Shown: positions 22,968-30,540 of the stretch, one piece after another
Numbering within the stretch: the first letter of the stretch is position 1
Layout of the letters: the number at the start of each line of letters is the position of its first letter
Notes under the pieces: model-generated
Database searches by the model: none
Seen by the model: only the letters and a program-made list of their open reading frames with translations
Told to the model about the DNA's origin: nothing
Source: RGIG1934 sp045122895
GTDB taxonomy: Bacteria; Bacillota; Clostridia; Lachnospirales; Lachnospiraceae
Assembly: GCA_045122895.1 (NCBI GenBank)
Contig: JBGVIE010000066.1
Location: forward strand, 1-56,636
Length of the DNA stretch: 56,636 bases
Direction: 5' to 3'
Position numbers and translations under genes: made by a program

Positions 22968-24671
22968 ATGGAAAGACGCAGAATTATACCATTAATAGGA
23001 GTATTTATTTTTATAATTGCGCTGGTAGGCGTGTTAGTTGGTGAGAATATAAAGAAACACACACCGTCAAAAAAGCATATTAGCGAAGCCGAGATAAAGG
23101 AAATGTTTGGAGCAGATGATGAGAATATGCCAGTTGTATTGAATGATGTGTTGGCAGAAGGTAAGGCTTATGAAATAGATGGACAGACTTATTTGGGGTA
23201 TAGCTTTGTAAAAGAAAAGCTCAATAAAAAGTTTTACTGGGATAACAACGAGAATTATTTAATATATACAACTCCGACTGAAATAATCAAAGCAGAGCTC
23301 GGAACTAATGAATACTTCGTTAACAAGGCGAAGAAGCAGACTGATTACCAGATTGTTAAGACGAATGGTGACCAGGTGTATGTGAATTTAGAATTTGTCA
23401 AGCAGTTCACAGCTATGGAGACTACGGTTTTTGATAGTCCAAAAAGAGTATGCATAATCAGCAATTATGGCAAAAAAATCAAATCTGTTACAGCAACAAA
23501 GAGTGGACAGATTAGACAAGGAACAAGTATTAAAGATAAAATAGTGTACGATGTAAATAAAGAAGATACCATGATTGTGGTGAAGCAGGATGAAAATCAG
23601 GATGAGGACTGGCTGAAGGTATCTGTGAATGGTGGTTATACAGGCTATATTAAGAAATCAATTTTGTCAAAAGAGCAGGAACTGGTAAGAAAAACAGATT
23701 TTAAGAAGCCGGAGTATGAGAGTATATCTAAAGATGGTACAATATGTATGGCATGGCATATGGTTACAAGCGAAGCTGCAAATGCAACGATTTTTGATGT
23801 GACTGCAAATGCAAAAGGACTGAATGTCATATCGCCTACATGGTTTAGAATATGTGATGATGATGGGAATATTTCATCTATAGCAGACAGCTTGTATGTA
23901 CAGAGAGCGCATCAGATGGGAATTGATGTGTGGGCAATGGTAGATGACCAGTCGCCGGATTCAAATGATGCAAATGTGTTCCCGTACACTTCAAAGAGAG
24001 AAAATCTTGAGAATCAGTTGGTAGCGGCGGCAATAGAATACGGACTTGACGGAATCAATATTGATTTCGAGCACATTAAGCCGGATTTTGCTGATGATTA
24101 TATTCAGTTCATACGAGAATTGTCTGTAAAGTGCAGAATAAATGGAATTGTATTATCAATAGACACATATGCGAATGCATCTATGTATGATTATTTCAAC
24201 TGTGAAGAGCAGGGAGAACTTGCAGATTATATTGTTATAATGAGCTATGATGAACATTATAGCGGAAGCAAGGAAGCCGGAAGTGTTGCCTCTCTTTCGT
24301 GGGTGAAGGAGGGAATAGAAGGAATGCTTGAAAAGGTACCTTCGGAAAAGATAGTTAATGGAATGCCTTTTTACACCAGAATATGGGAAGAAAAGGATGG
24401 TAAGCTTTCAAGCAGGGCTCTTGGCATGGAGGATTCATGGAATGAAATGAATCTCAATAACGCAGAGACTATCTGGGTTGAAGATTTTGGACAGACATAT
24501 GCGGAATATGAGAGAGACGGTGCTACATACAGAAGCTGGCTTGAGGATGCGAAGTCTACAGAGGAGAGAATGAAGCTGATTGGTGAATACGGTTTGGCTG
24601 GAGTATCCTGCTGGAGACTTGGATTTGAGAAGGCAGATGTGTGGAACACAATCGTAAAATATGTTAACTAA
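22968..24671 (+). CDS. GH18 family glycoside hydrolase with SH3 domain
   Basis: A 567-residue exported protein. A signal anchor (about residues 7-25) is followed by a copper-amine-oxidase-like N-terminal domain (about 50-150), an SH3-like cell-wall domain (about 165-230, with WLKVSVNGGYTGYIKKS) and a GH18 domain (about 255-567). The GH18 catalytic motif is DGINIDFE with Glu368 as the expected acid. This layout is that of spore or cell-wall peptidoglycan hydrolases such as SleL/YaaH relatives, cutting N-acetylglucosamine linkages; chitin is a less likely substrate. Ribosome site AGAAGGAG precedes the ATG. It has its own terminator. Confidence 0.85.
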   Translation: MERRRIIPLIGVFIFIIALVGVLVGENIKKHTPSKKHISEAEIKEMFGADDENMPVVLNDVLAEGKAYEIDGQTYLGYSFVKEKLNKKFYWDNNENYLIYTTPTEIIKAELGTNEYFVNKAKKQTDYQIVKTNGDQVYVNLEFVKQFTAMETTVFDSPKRVCIISNYGKKIKSVTATKSGQIRQGTSIKDKIVYDVNKEDTMIVVKQDENQDEDWLKVSVNGGYTGYIKKSILSKEQELVRKTDFKKPEYESISKDGTICMAWHMVTSEAANATIFDVTANAKGLNVISPTWFRICDDDGNISSIADSLYVQRAHQMGIDVWAMVDDQSPDSNDANVFPYTSKRENLENQLVAAAIEYGLDGINIDFEHIKPDFADDYIQFIRELSVKCRINGIVLSIDTYANASMYDYFNCEEQGELADYIVIMSYDEHYSGSKEAGSVASLSWVKEGIEGMLEKVPSEKIVNGMPFYTRIWEEKDGKLSSRALGMEDSWNEMNLNNAETIWVEDFGQTYAEYERDGATYRSWLEDAKSTEERMKLIGEYGLAGVSCWRLGFEKADVWNTIVKYVN

Positions 24672-24691
24672 CTAATAATAAAGGGTAAAAA

Positions 24692-24732
24692 GAATCACCG
24701 CGATGGAATAACATCCGTCGTGGTGATTTTTT
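24692..24732 (+). terminator. Terminator after the GH18 gene
   Basis: Interrupted stem ATCACCgCGaTGg / CCgTCGtGGTGAT followed by six T; also lies at the end of the converging padR gene. Confidence 0.75.
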
Positions 24733-24738
24733 GATAAA

Positions 24739-25089
24739 TTAATTTTTCTCCTTATCGTTTGCTAAAAAATTGAGGATATTTCCGACACTGCTAGTTAATG
24801 TATGATAGTCAGAAGTCAGTTTTTCCAAATACGTTAAACCAGTTTCGTTTATATGATAATATATTCTGGTTCGTTTTTTTCCTACAATTTTTGCATATTC
24901 GGTAATTTTTCCTTCGTTTTCTAATTTATATGCGGCTGCATATATTGTGTTTTGTGACATAGGAAGCTTATCATTAGATATTTCGCTAATGATTTTCTTA
25001 ATGTCATAAATGTAAGTGTCGTTTTTCTTTAATATTGATAAAATTAACAACTCTGCAACCCCATTAAGAAAATAATTTTTGCTTGCCAT
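24739..25089 (-). CDS. PadR family transcriptional regulator
   Basis: A 116-residue winged-helix repressor. The PadR pattern is clear: NYFLNGVAELLILSILKKND, TYIYDIKKIISEI, LPMSQNTIYAAAYKLENEGK and KRTRIYYHINETGLTYLEKL. The start at 25089 is preferred because TGAGGT precedes it; an in-frame ATG upstream is possible. It is divergent from a three-gene ABC transporter, and an inverted repeat lies between them, so it probably represses the transporter and itself. PadR proteins often respond to small toxic molecules. Confidence 0.88.
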   Translation of the reverse strand: MASKNYFLNGVAELLILSILKKNDTYIYDIKKIISEISNDKLPMSQNTIYAAAYKLENEGKITEYAKIVGKKRTRIYYHINETGLTYLEKLTSDYHTLTSSVGNILNFLANDKEKN

Positions 25090-25140
25090 AGTATGTAACC
25101 TCAAATGATTGATAGTAATATTATAAAGCCATAATTATAT

Positions 25141-25163
25141 TTATTCAATATTACAATGAATAA
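25141..25163. promoter_or_regulatory. Inverted repeat, probable PadR operator
   Basis: TTATTCA-N9-TGAATAA, with imperfect extension on both sides, lies in the divergent spacer just upstream of the transporter promoter. PadR regulators bind such dyads. The link is inferred from position. Confidence 0.5.
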
Positions 25164-25171
25164 AATATATA

Positions 25172-25200
25172 TTGACAAAAACAAGGAGAGGTAGTATATT
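25172..25200 (+). promoter_or_regulatory. Promoter of the ABC transporter operon
   Basis: Consensus TTGACA at 25172-25177, 17-base spacer, TATATT at 25195-25200, about 35 bases before the first gene. Confidence 0.7.
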
Positions 25201-25234
25201 ACCTTGGGATTCAAAGTAGATGTAGGTGAAGAAA

Positions 25235-26113
25235 ATGTTTAATTATTTAAAAGTAAATATGAGGATAATGATAAAAAAGAAGACTTTTTTGTTTTCGTTA
25301 GGAATAATGTTGATAATATGCTTGACATTGCCTTTTATATATTTTTGGAATTATAGAGATTATTATGTTTATCAAATGCCGGCTGCATATTCAGTATTTG
25401 TAGGAAATGATATGGGTATGGCGTGGAAATACATACAGTTAATAATGCCGTTTTTGGTGATTTTCCCATATAGTATGTCATTTTATGATGATAGTATGTC
25501 AGGAGTAAATATATATTACCTAACAAGAGGAGACAGGAAGAAATATTATTTTTCGCAGATGTTAACGTGTTTTATTGGAGGGGTAATAGTAATTGGTATT
25601 CCGTTTTTGGTTAATATTTTGATGAACACAATTATTTTTCCGGCAGAAGGAAATGATTATTTAACTACTTTGAATAGATACTATGTAGGGTGGTCATCAA
25701 GTGTTACAGGAAGTAATGTTGTGTTTAAAACAGTATCTAAAGGAATTGTTCTGAAAAAATTATATGTAGACTATCCTCAGATATATAATATAGCAATTAC
25801 TATATTAGCATCTATAATTGCAGGGGTTATGTCAATTGCAACATATACATTTTCATTGATTATTCGAAAAAGTAGAATATTTATTTTTTTGTTTTCGTAT
25901 ATTTTTTTTCAATTATTTGCAATGATAGATTCCGTATTATATGACAGATGGGACGAAGTAAACGCATACATATGTACAAACATAACATCTTATATGTCAT
26001 TTACACAGGGGCAGATAGGTAAAGTCTATATTGGTTTTTTGGGGGTAATGATTTTAGTGGTACTCTTAGAAATCAAAATTGTAATGCAAAGAATATCAAA
26101 AGATGAATTATAA
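25235..26113 (+). CDS. ABC-2 type transporter permease
   Basis: A 292-residue integral membrane protein with about six hydrophobic segments, e.g. TFLFSLGIMLIICLTLPFIY near the start and a C-terminal pair. An N-terminal basic stretch, a large first outer loop and the polar sequence SMSFYDDSMSGVNIYYLTRG (like the FxxExxxG-R-type loop of ABC-2 permeases) support the class. ATG at 25235 has GGTGA upstream; the frame also opens nine bases earlier at GTG. It is the first gene of a PadR-controlled operon with a second permease and an ATPase. Substrate is not evident. Confidence 0.7.
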   Translation: MFNYLKVNMRIMIKKKTFLFSLGIMLIICLTLPFIYFWNYRDYYVYQMPAAYSVFVGNDMGMAWKYIQLIMPFLVIFPYSMSFYDDSMSGVNIYYLTRGDRKKYYFSQMLTCFIGGVIVIGIPFLVNILMNTIIFPAEGNDYLTTLNRYYVGWSSSVTGSNVVFKTVSKGIVLKKLYVDYPQIYNIAITILASIIAGVMSIATYTFSLIIRKSRIFIFLFSYIFFQLFAMIDSVLYDRWDEVNAYICTNITSYMSFTQGQIGKVYIGFLGVMILVVLLEIKIVMQRISKDEL

Positions 26114-26155
26114 AGGAATCCTAAGGCGCATAGCGTCTGCGGAATGGAGATTAGT

Positions 26156-26920
26156 ATGTTTTTTAGAAGAAAATATAAATATGTGTTTTTGATTTTGCCG
26201 ATGATTGTCATATACAGACCGTTTTTGTTTTTTGGGAATCAATATATGGATGAGACTGTAGGCAGCATTTTTTTGAGTAATATGTTTGGTGGAAGTTATG
26301 GTACGGATAAGATTAAAATAACACTGTCAGTGCTGTCTCTATTTTCGATTATTATTATTAATATCTTGCTTAGTGAATACATTAGTGGAGATTTATTAAA
26401 AAATGGAGAATATGTTTTAAGCAGAGTAGAAAACAGGAAAAAATGGTATTTAAAGAAAAGTCTTGGATTATTAGGATATTGTTTTTTAGGAGTTTTATTA
26501 ACAATAATAATATATGCATCAGGAGCCATATCAAAGAGTAATAAATCCATAAGCAGAGCGGATATTGAGCTGATATTACAGGCGATGATAATACTTTTAT
26601 TGTTTGCATTGGTAAGTAGCAATTTAATTAATATTTTTGCATTAAAATTGGGAGTGTCAATTGGTTTTTTATGTGTTTATTCGGTAATTGTGATTAGTGA
26701 AATACTGACATATATGTTACAGGGAAATGATGATTTTGTGACGCTGAAAATATTGCAAAGAATAAATATTATGTCAAATGTAACTATTGGGTGGAATTTT
26801 ACGAATGAGTATGTATGGTGGGCGATAGCATATTTTGTGATATTGAATATTGTTGTTATGTTTATTGGAATGAGTGTTGTCAATAGATATGAAGTAGGAA
26901 TAAGAGATATTGAACAGTAG
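26156..26920 (+). CDS. ABC transporter membrane protein
   Basis: A 254-residue protein with six or so hydrophobic segments and few charged residues outside short loops. The central SEYISGDLLKNGEYVLSRVE region resembles the cytoplasmic coupling loop of ABC-2 permeases. ATG at 26156 is chosen because GGAG lies seven bases before it. It sits between the first permease (42 bases away) and the ATPase gene (16 bases away) and probably forms the second half of the channel. It does not look like a copy of the first permease. Confidence 0.65.
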   Translation: MFFRRKYKYVFLILPMIVIYRPFLFFGNQYMDETVGSIFLSNMFGGSYGTDKIKITLSVLSLFSIIIINILLSEYISGDLLKNGEYVLSRVENRKKWYLKKSLGLLGYCFLGVLLTIIIYASGAISKSNKSISRADIELILQAMIILLLFALVSSNLINIFALKLGVSIGFLCVYSVIVISEILTYMLQGNDDFVTLKILQRINIMSNVTIGWNFTNEYVWWAIAYFVILNIVVMFIGMSVVNRYEVGIRDIEQ

Positions 26921-26936
26921 CAATAGAGGAGAAAAT

Positions 26937-27584
26937 ATGAAGCATACAATTGAGTTAAAATCAGTTCAAAAGATAATAGAAAACGAAACAGTTTTAAATA
27001 ATATAAGCATAAAAATAGAAAGTGGAAAAATTTATGGATTTGTCGGGAAGAACGGTTCCGGAAAAACAATGCTGTTTAGACTGATGGCAGGTTTGATTAA
27101 AGCGAATGAGGGCCAACTACTGATAGATGGAAAAGAAGTCAAATTTAACGAAGAGTATCCGCTGTCAATAGGGCTAATGATTGAGAATTCAGGACTATAT
27201 AAAGAATTTACAGGAAAAGAAAATTTAAAGTTATTAGCTTCAATTAGAAATAAAATCGGAAATGTTGAAATAGAAGAAGCAATTAAAAAAGTTGGACTCG
27301 AACCTAATGACAAGAGAATTGTAAAAAAATATTCGTTAGGAATGCGACAGAGACTGGTTTTTGCTCAGGCTATTATGGAAAAACCAGATGTTTTATTGTT
27401 AGATGAACCAACTAATGCTTTGGATAAGAATGGGGTTGATGTAATAAGACAACTAATACTTGAAGAGAAAAACAGAGGAGCAATAGTATGTCTGGCAAGT
27501 CATAATGAAGGTGACATAGGAATGTTGTGTGATGAGATATACAATATAGAGCGAGGTGAGATTGGATTTGAAAAGAATAATTAA
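26937..27584 (+). CDS. ABC transporter ATP-binding protein
   Basis: A 215-residue ATPase with all motifs: Walker A GKNGSGKT, Q-loop region near GLMIENSGLYKEFTG, signature YSLGMRQR, Walker B VLLLDEPTNALD and a switch histidine in LASHNEGD. ATG at 26937 has GAGGAG upstream. It is short, as in BcrA-type drug or antimicrobial-peptide exporters, and its operon has two permeases and a PadR regulator, which supports an efflux role. Its end overlaps the next gene by 17 bases. Confidence 0.92.
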   Translation: MKHTIELKSVQKIIENETVLNNISIKIESGKIYGFVGKNGSGKTMLFRLMAGLIKANEGQLLIDGKEVKFNEEYPLSIGLMIENSGLYKEFTGKENLKLLASIRNKIGNVEIEEAIKKVGLEPNDKRIVKKYSLGMRQRLVFAQAIMEKPDVLLLDEPTNALDKNGVDVIRQLILEEKNRGAIVCLASHNEGDIGMLCDEIYNIERGEIGFEKNN

Positions 27585-28245
27585 GATTACTTTTTTTAGT
27601 ACTATTATTATTTTTTTTGTTGGTGGTTTTTTGGTAAGATGGGAGTATAGGAAAGAGTCTGGCATAGAAAATGAAATGAACAATTTTTCGCTGGAAAAAC
27701 AGATTACAAAACTAGATTATTATAGTGATGAAAGTGATTTTGATTTAGAAGAATTAGATCAAATGATAAAAGATGAGATTGAAAATGGGAAAGAGAGCGA
27801 ATGTATTGTTGAGGCATACCCTACAGGGAAAACATATGTTAATAATAGCGTATTGATGCAAGAGGTTGAGGTAAAAAAAGTTATCAAAGGTAATTGCGAA
27901 AGCAAAAAGGTATGGATTAATAATAATGGAGCTACTGTGAATGTCGATAAAAACGGAGAAGCTATACTTGTGGGATACGATTATGGATTGATGAAAGAAA
28001 ACAATAGATATTTGATTTTTTGTCAGGCAAGTGAAATCAATGATTGGTCAAATAAAAAAATATATGACATAAATGATATGATGTGGTTTTCTTATTTCAA
28101 TTTAGATAAGAATAGTAATGAGTTAGCCAGTGATAATTATTATAATCCAAACATCGAGTTTTACACTGGTTCAGAAGTAGTGTTAGAGTTTTATAATAAC
28201 TTAAAAAAGGAGATAATTGATAAATTTGTAACTGTTCAGAGCTAA
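27568..28245 (+). CDS. Hypothetical membrane-anchored protein of the ABC operon
   Basis: A 225-residue protein I do not recognise. A signal anchor is near the N-terminus (IIKITFFSTIIIFFVGGFLV), and the remaining part is outside, acidic at first (SDFDLEELDQMIKDEIENGK) and then beta-rich (VEVKKVIKGNCESKKVWINN). A TTG start at 27568 is preferred from the GAGGTGAG ribosome site nine bases upstream; GTG at 27556 overlaps that site. It overlaps the ATPase gene, so it belongs to the same transcript. Its last codons and stop fall on a repeated element (GTAACTGTTCAGAGC), so the natural C-terminus may have been altered by an insertion. Confidence 0.55.
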   Translation: MKRIIKITFFSTIIIFFVGGFLVRWEYRKESGIENEMNNFSLEKQITKLDYYSDESDFDLEELDQMIKDEIENGKESECIVEAYPTGKTYVNNSVLMQEVEVKKVIKGNCESKKVWINNNGATVNVDKNGEAILVGYDYGLMKENNRYLIFCQASEINDWSNKKIYDINDMMWFSYFNLDKNSNELASDNYYNPNIEFYTGSEVVLEFYNNLKKEIIDKFVTVQS

Positions 28246-28310
28246 GCATATTTTTACATTTAAACGTGATGAATGCTTGCATTCGTGAACGTACAAATGT
28301 AAATAATATG
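28228..28310. repeat. Palindromic element with GTAACTGTTCAGAGC end
   Basis: GTAACTGTTCAGAGC (28228-28242) is identical to the end of a large palindrome at 54902. It is followed by a long hairpin (28247-28310) with arms CATATTTTTACATTT and AAATGTAAATAATATG and an inner GAATGCTTGCATTC. The 54902 element has a similar inner GGATGCAAGCATCC. The two look like relatives of one small mobile or structural repeat. Confidence 0.5.
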
Positions 28311-28329
28311 TATAAGAGAGGATTCAAAA

Positions 28330-28713
28330 GTGATTAAATTATTAGTATTTATTATTATTACAACATTGATTTTGCTTATCAATAGATTGTTTTTAAGAAA
28401 GAATAAGAGATTTTTTTCGCTGATTCTTTTGGTATTGTCTATAGTGTATATTGGCTTTGGTATTGCTCATATGATATATCTTGATAATAAAAATAAAGAC
28501 ATTGGTCAGGATGTTCAAGAAGTTCAAAAAGTAAGTATCAACACAGTAAGTGAGGATGAAACGATTGTGTGTAATGTTAGTGCTCCCCGGGTAGTAACAC
28601 ATAAGAGTAATATTGGATTTAATTTATTAAAAAATTTTGTAATTTTAAATATTCCTACAGCATTATGCTTAGGTGATATTTATCTCAGTCGGAGAAGAAC
28701 AAACTCCGACTGA
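28330..28713 (+). CDS. Hypothetical small membrane protein
   Basis: A 127-residue protein with a GTG start at 28330 behind GAGAGGA. Hydrophobic segments at about 2-20 and 30-50, and a third near residue 95-115, suggest a three-pass membrane protein with a polar middle part rich in Val, Ser, Glu and Asp. The last ten codons and the stop lie in a perfect 15-bp inverted repeat, so the C-terminus SRRRTNSD is derived from that hairpin and may not be original. Surrounded by structured repeats. I do not recognise it; coding status is moderate. Confidence 0.4.
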   Translation: MIKLLVFIIITTLILLINRLFLRKNKRFFSLILLVLSIVYIGFGIAHMIYLDNKNKDIGQDVQEVQKVSINTVSEDETIVCNVSAPRVVTHKSNIGFNLLKNFVILNIPTALCLGDIYLSRRRTNSD

Positions 28714-28718
28714 GATAA
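28680..28718. repeat. Perfect 15-bp hairpin at the end of the preceding gene
   Basis: TTATCTCAGTCGGAG / CTCCGACTGAGATAA with a nine-base loop. It is not followed by a T-run on the plus strand, so a simple terminator role is doubtful. Confidence 0.6.
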
Positions 28719-28720
28719 AA

Positions 28721-28803
28721 GCCTCCGGCGGATGGCAGAGATGCGCAGATGAAGGTGTCGCACTTATGCGCGACGCGCATCTCGCCGGCAATAACGCCGA
28801 GGC
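28721..28803. repeat. GC-rich nested hairpin element
   Basis: In a very AT-rich region this 83-bp stretch is GC-rich and folds in nested arms: GCCTC…GAGGC, CGGCG…CGCCG, AGATGCGC…GCGCATCT and GTCGC…GCGAC. It looks like an intergenic structured repeat or a small RNA gene; similar copies are not seen elsewhere in the window. Confidence 0.45.
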
Positions 28804-28837
28804 ATTATTGGATTGAGGAAAGGAAAGGTTAAATAAA

Positions 28838-29362
28838 ATGATGAGGGCAATAATAATAGGATGTTGTGTAAGTGTTTTGGTATGTGGATGTTCAAATAAA
28901 CATAGTAAAAACAGTGATTATCATCCAAATGAAAATCCTGGTGGTTCTATTGAAGAGTTCGTTGATAACCCATCACCATTAAATGTAGAAAATGAAGATA
29001 TGTATAATAATATTTCTATAAAGCTTGATAAAGAGTTATATAACAGTCAGGGTGTAGTTGAATGCACAATTACAAATGCAAATAAAGGAAAAGGATTTTA
29101 TTATTATTATATTCCTTTTGTGGAATATTTTAATGGGGAAGAGTGGATTAGGTTATCGTATTACCCACCAGAGACAGAATATGAGGAACAATGGTATTAT
29201 TGTGCGGTTGAAGGAAGTGATAATCTTGAATATTCTACTAATATTACGTTGGATATGAAATATATAAAAGAACAATTAATTGATGGAAAGTATAGGTTGC
29301 TTGTATTTGTAGGACCAAATGAATATAAGGCTGAATTTGAAATAAAGGAGGAAAATATTTAA
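28838..29362 (+). CDS. Lipoprotein with Ig-like domain
   Basis: A 174-residue lipoprotein. The N-terminus MMRAIIIGCCVSVLVCGCS carries a lipobox (VCGC) whose last Cys would be lipid-anchored. Behind a polar linker, residues ~65-170 form a beta-rich domain (ISIKLDKELYNSQGVVECTI, then GEEWIRLSYYPPE and DGKYRLLVFVGPNEYKAEFEI) like the bacterial Ig-like modules of the Big_14 kind. Ribosome site GGAAAGG precedes the ATG. The stop overlaps the ATG of the protease gene, so both are probably made together and the lipoprotein may aid or regulate the protease at the surface. Confidence 0.75.
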   Translation: MMRAIIIGCCVSVLVCGCSNKHSKNSDYHPNENPGGSIEEFVDNPSPLNVENEDMYNNISIKLDKELYNSQGVVECTITNANKGKGFYYYYIPFVEYFNGEEWIRLSYYPPETEYEEQWYYCAVEGSDNLEYSTNITLDMKYIKEQLIDGKYRLLVFVGPNEYKAEFEIKEENI

Positions 29363-30261
29363 TGAAAAAGGTAGTAAAACTTGCTTTATCACTTTTGTGT
29401 GCAACAATCATTATAACTAGTATAGATATATATGCGGATGAAAAGGAAATAGATGATGTTGAGAACACATATGTAGAGCATAATTATAAAACAGGAAAAG
29501 ATAAAAAAATAAAAATTATAAGTGATTTGGTTGAAAAATCTAATTATAGTGCAGATGAGAGGATATCTATGCCCTATACTCCGAAAAGAAGTAATGGTGA
29601 TTTATCTACGATGAATATTTTACCAAATGAATCTTTAAAAAAAGTGGATGCAACAGCTGAACCATATTGTAAAGTGACATATTTGTATATTGGTAGGGAT
29701 AATAATCATGACGGAATAGTAGAATCGTGGGCAGGCGGTACGGGTTTTATGGTGCACGATGACATTATGTTGACTGCTGGTCATTGTATGTATAATAAGG
29801 ATAATGGAAATGTTGAAGAAATGAGAATATATGAAATGCAAAATAGTAGTAAAAGAAATAGCAAGTATTATTATCCTTTGAAATGGGTGATGTCCGATAA
29901 GTATGTGGACAGGTGTGACTCTAATTATGATTGGTGTGTAGTGGTATTACAGAACCGTATTGGAAAAAGAATAGGGTGGTTTGGTTATGGTATTGCACTG
30001 AAGTCAAAAAATATAACTGTAAGTGGTTATCCGGATTATAAAGCATATCAGTATTATCAATATAAGGATAGTGGAAAGTTGTCAATTGATTCAAAGTACA
30101 CTTTTTCACATACTTGTAGCACAAGAGGGGGCGAAAGTGGAGCTCCTGCATATGATTCTAATAATATAGTATGGGGAATTCATACATCGGGGGGAGAAAA
30201 AGCAAATTATGGATGTTTGATTACATCTGCGTTATTTGATGTAATTGAAAGATTCGAATAA
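29362..30261 (+). CDS. Secreted V8-like serine protease (S1B)
   Basis: A 299-residue exported protease. A signal peptide (MKKVVKLALSLLCATIIITS) and a propeptide-like stretch up to about residue 95 precede the chymotrypsin fold. The catalytic triad is visible: His141 in MLTAGHC, Asp190 in SNYDWCVVVL and Ser259 in RGGESGAPAY. GGTGFMVHDDIMLTAGHCM and VSGYPDYK are typical of glutamyl endopeptidases like the V8/Blase family, and cysteines near the sites could form disulfides. It overlaps the lipoprotein stop by one base. The substrate is unknown. In an AT-rich accessory region. Confidence 0.88.
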   Translation: MKKVVKLALSLLCATIIITSIDIYADEKEIDDVENTYVEHNYKTGKDKKIKIISDLVEKSNYSADERISMPYTPKRSNGDLSTMNILPNESLKKVDATAEPYCKVTYLYIGRDNNHDGIVESWAGGTGFMVHDDIMLTAGHCMYNKDNGNVEEMRIYEMQNSSKRNSKYYYPLKWVMSDKYVDRCDSNYDWCVVVLQNRIGKRIGWFGYGIALKSKNITVSGYPDYKAYQYYQYKDSGKLSIDSKYTFSHTCSTRGGESGAPAYDSNNIVWGIHTSGGEKANYGCLITSALFDVIERFE

Positions 30262-30296
30262 TAGTGACTCAGTGAATAACACAGTTATTAGTTTTA

Positions 30297-30310
30297 CTCT
30301 GAACTGTTAC
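30297..30310. repeat. Inverted copy of the GTAACTGTTCAGAG end motif
   Basis: CTCTGAACTGTTAC is the reverse complement, with one mismatch, of the end motif at 28228. The two copies face inward and bracket about 2.1 kb carrying the membrane protein, lipoprotein and protease genes. Confidence 0.35.
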
Positions 30311-30454
30311 GCAAAAGCAATAATTCAAGGATATGAAGCTAAAAAGGTTTTAGATAGTGAATTGGATGAGACAATATGAAGTGACCTCACAATTGTAGAT
30401 TCGTGGATTTACCTGTATGATATTAGTTGATGAAAACAATCGACGGGTAAAAGG

Positions 30455-30486
30455 GCACAAAACATTAATTTGTTTTGTGCTTTTTT
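30455..30486 (+). terminator. Terminator before the CwlD-like gene
   Basis: Stem GCACAAAACA / TGTTTTGTGC with a six-base loop, followed by TTTTTT. It ends the protease region. Confidence 0.85.
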
Positions 30487-30540
30487 GTGTTTTTTTTGAA
30501 TATAATTTAATAATAGTGATTTGAAAGTGTTTGAGTTATT

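Noticed and set aside
28680..28718. Hairpin as a normal transcription terminator
   Set aside because: A perfect stem is present but there is no T-run after it on the plus strand.
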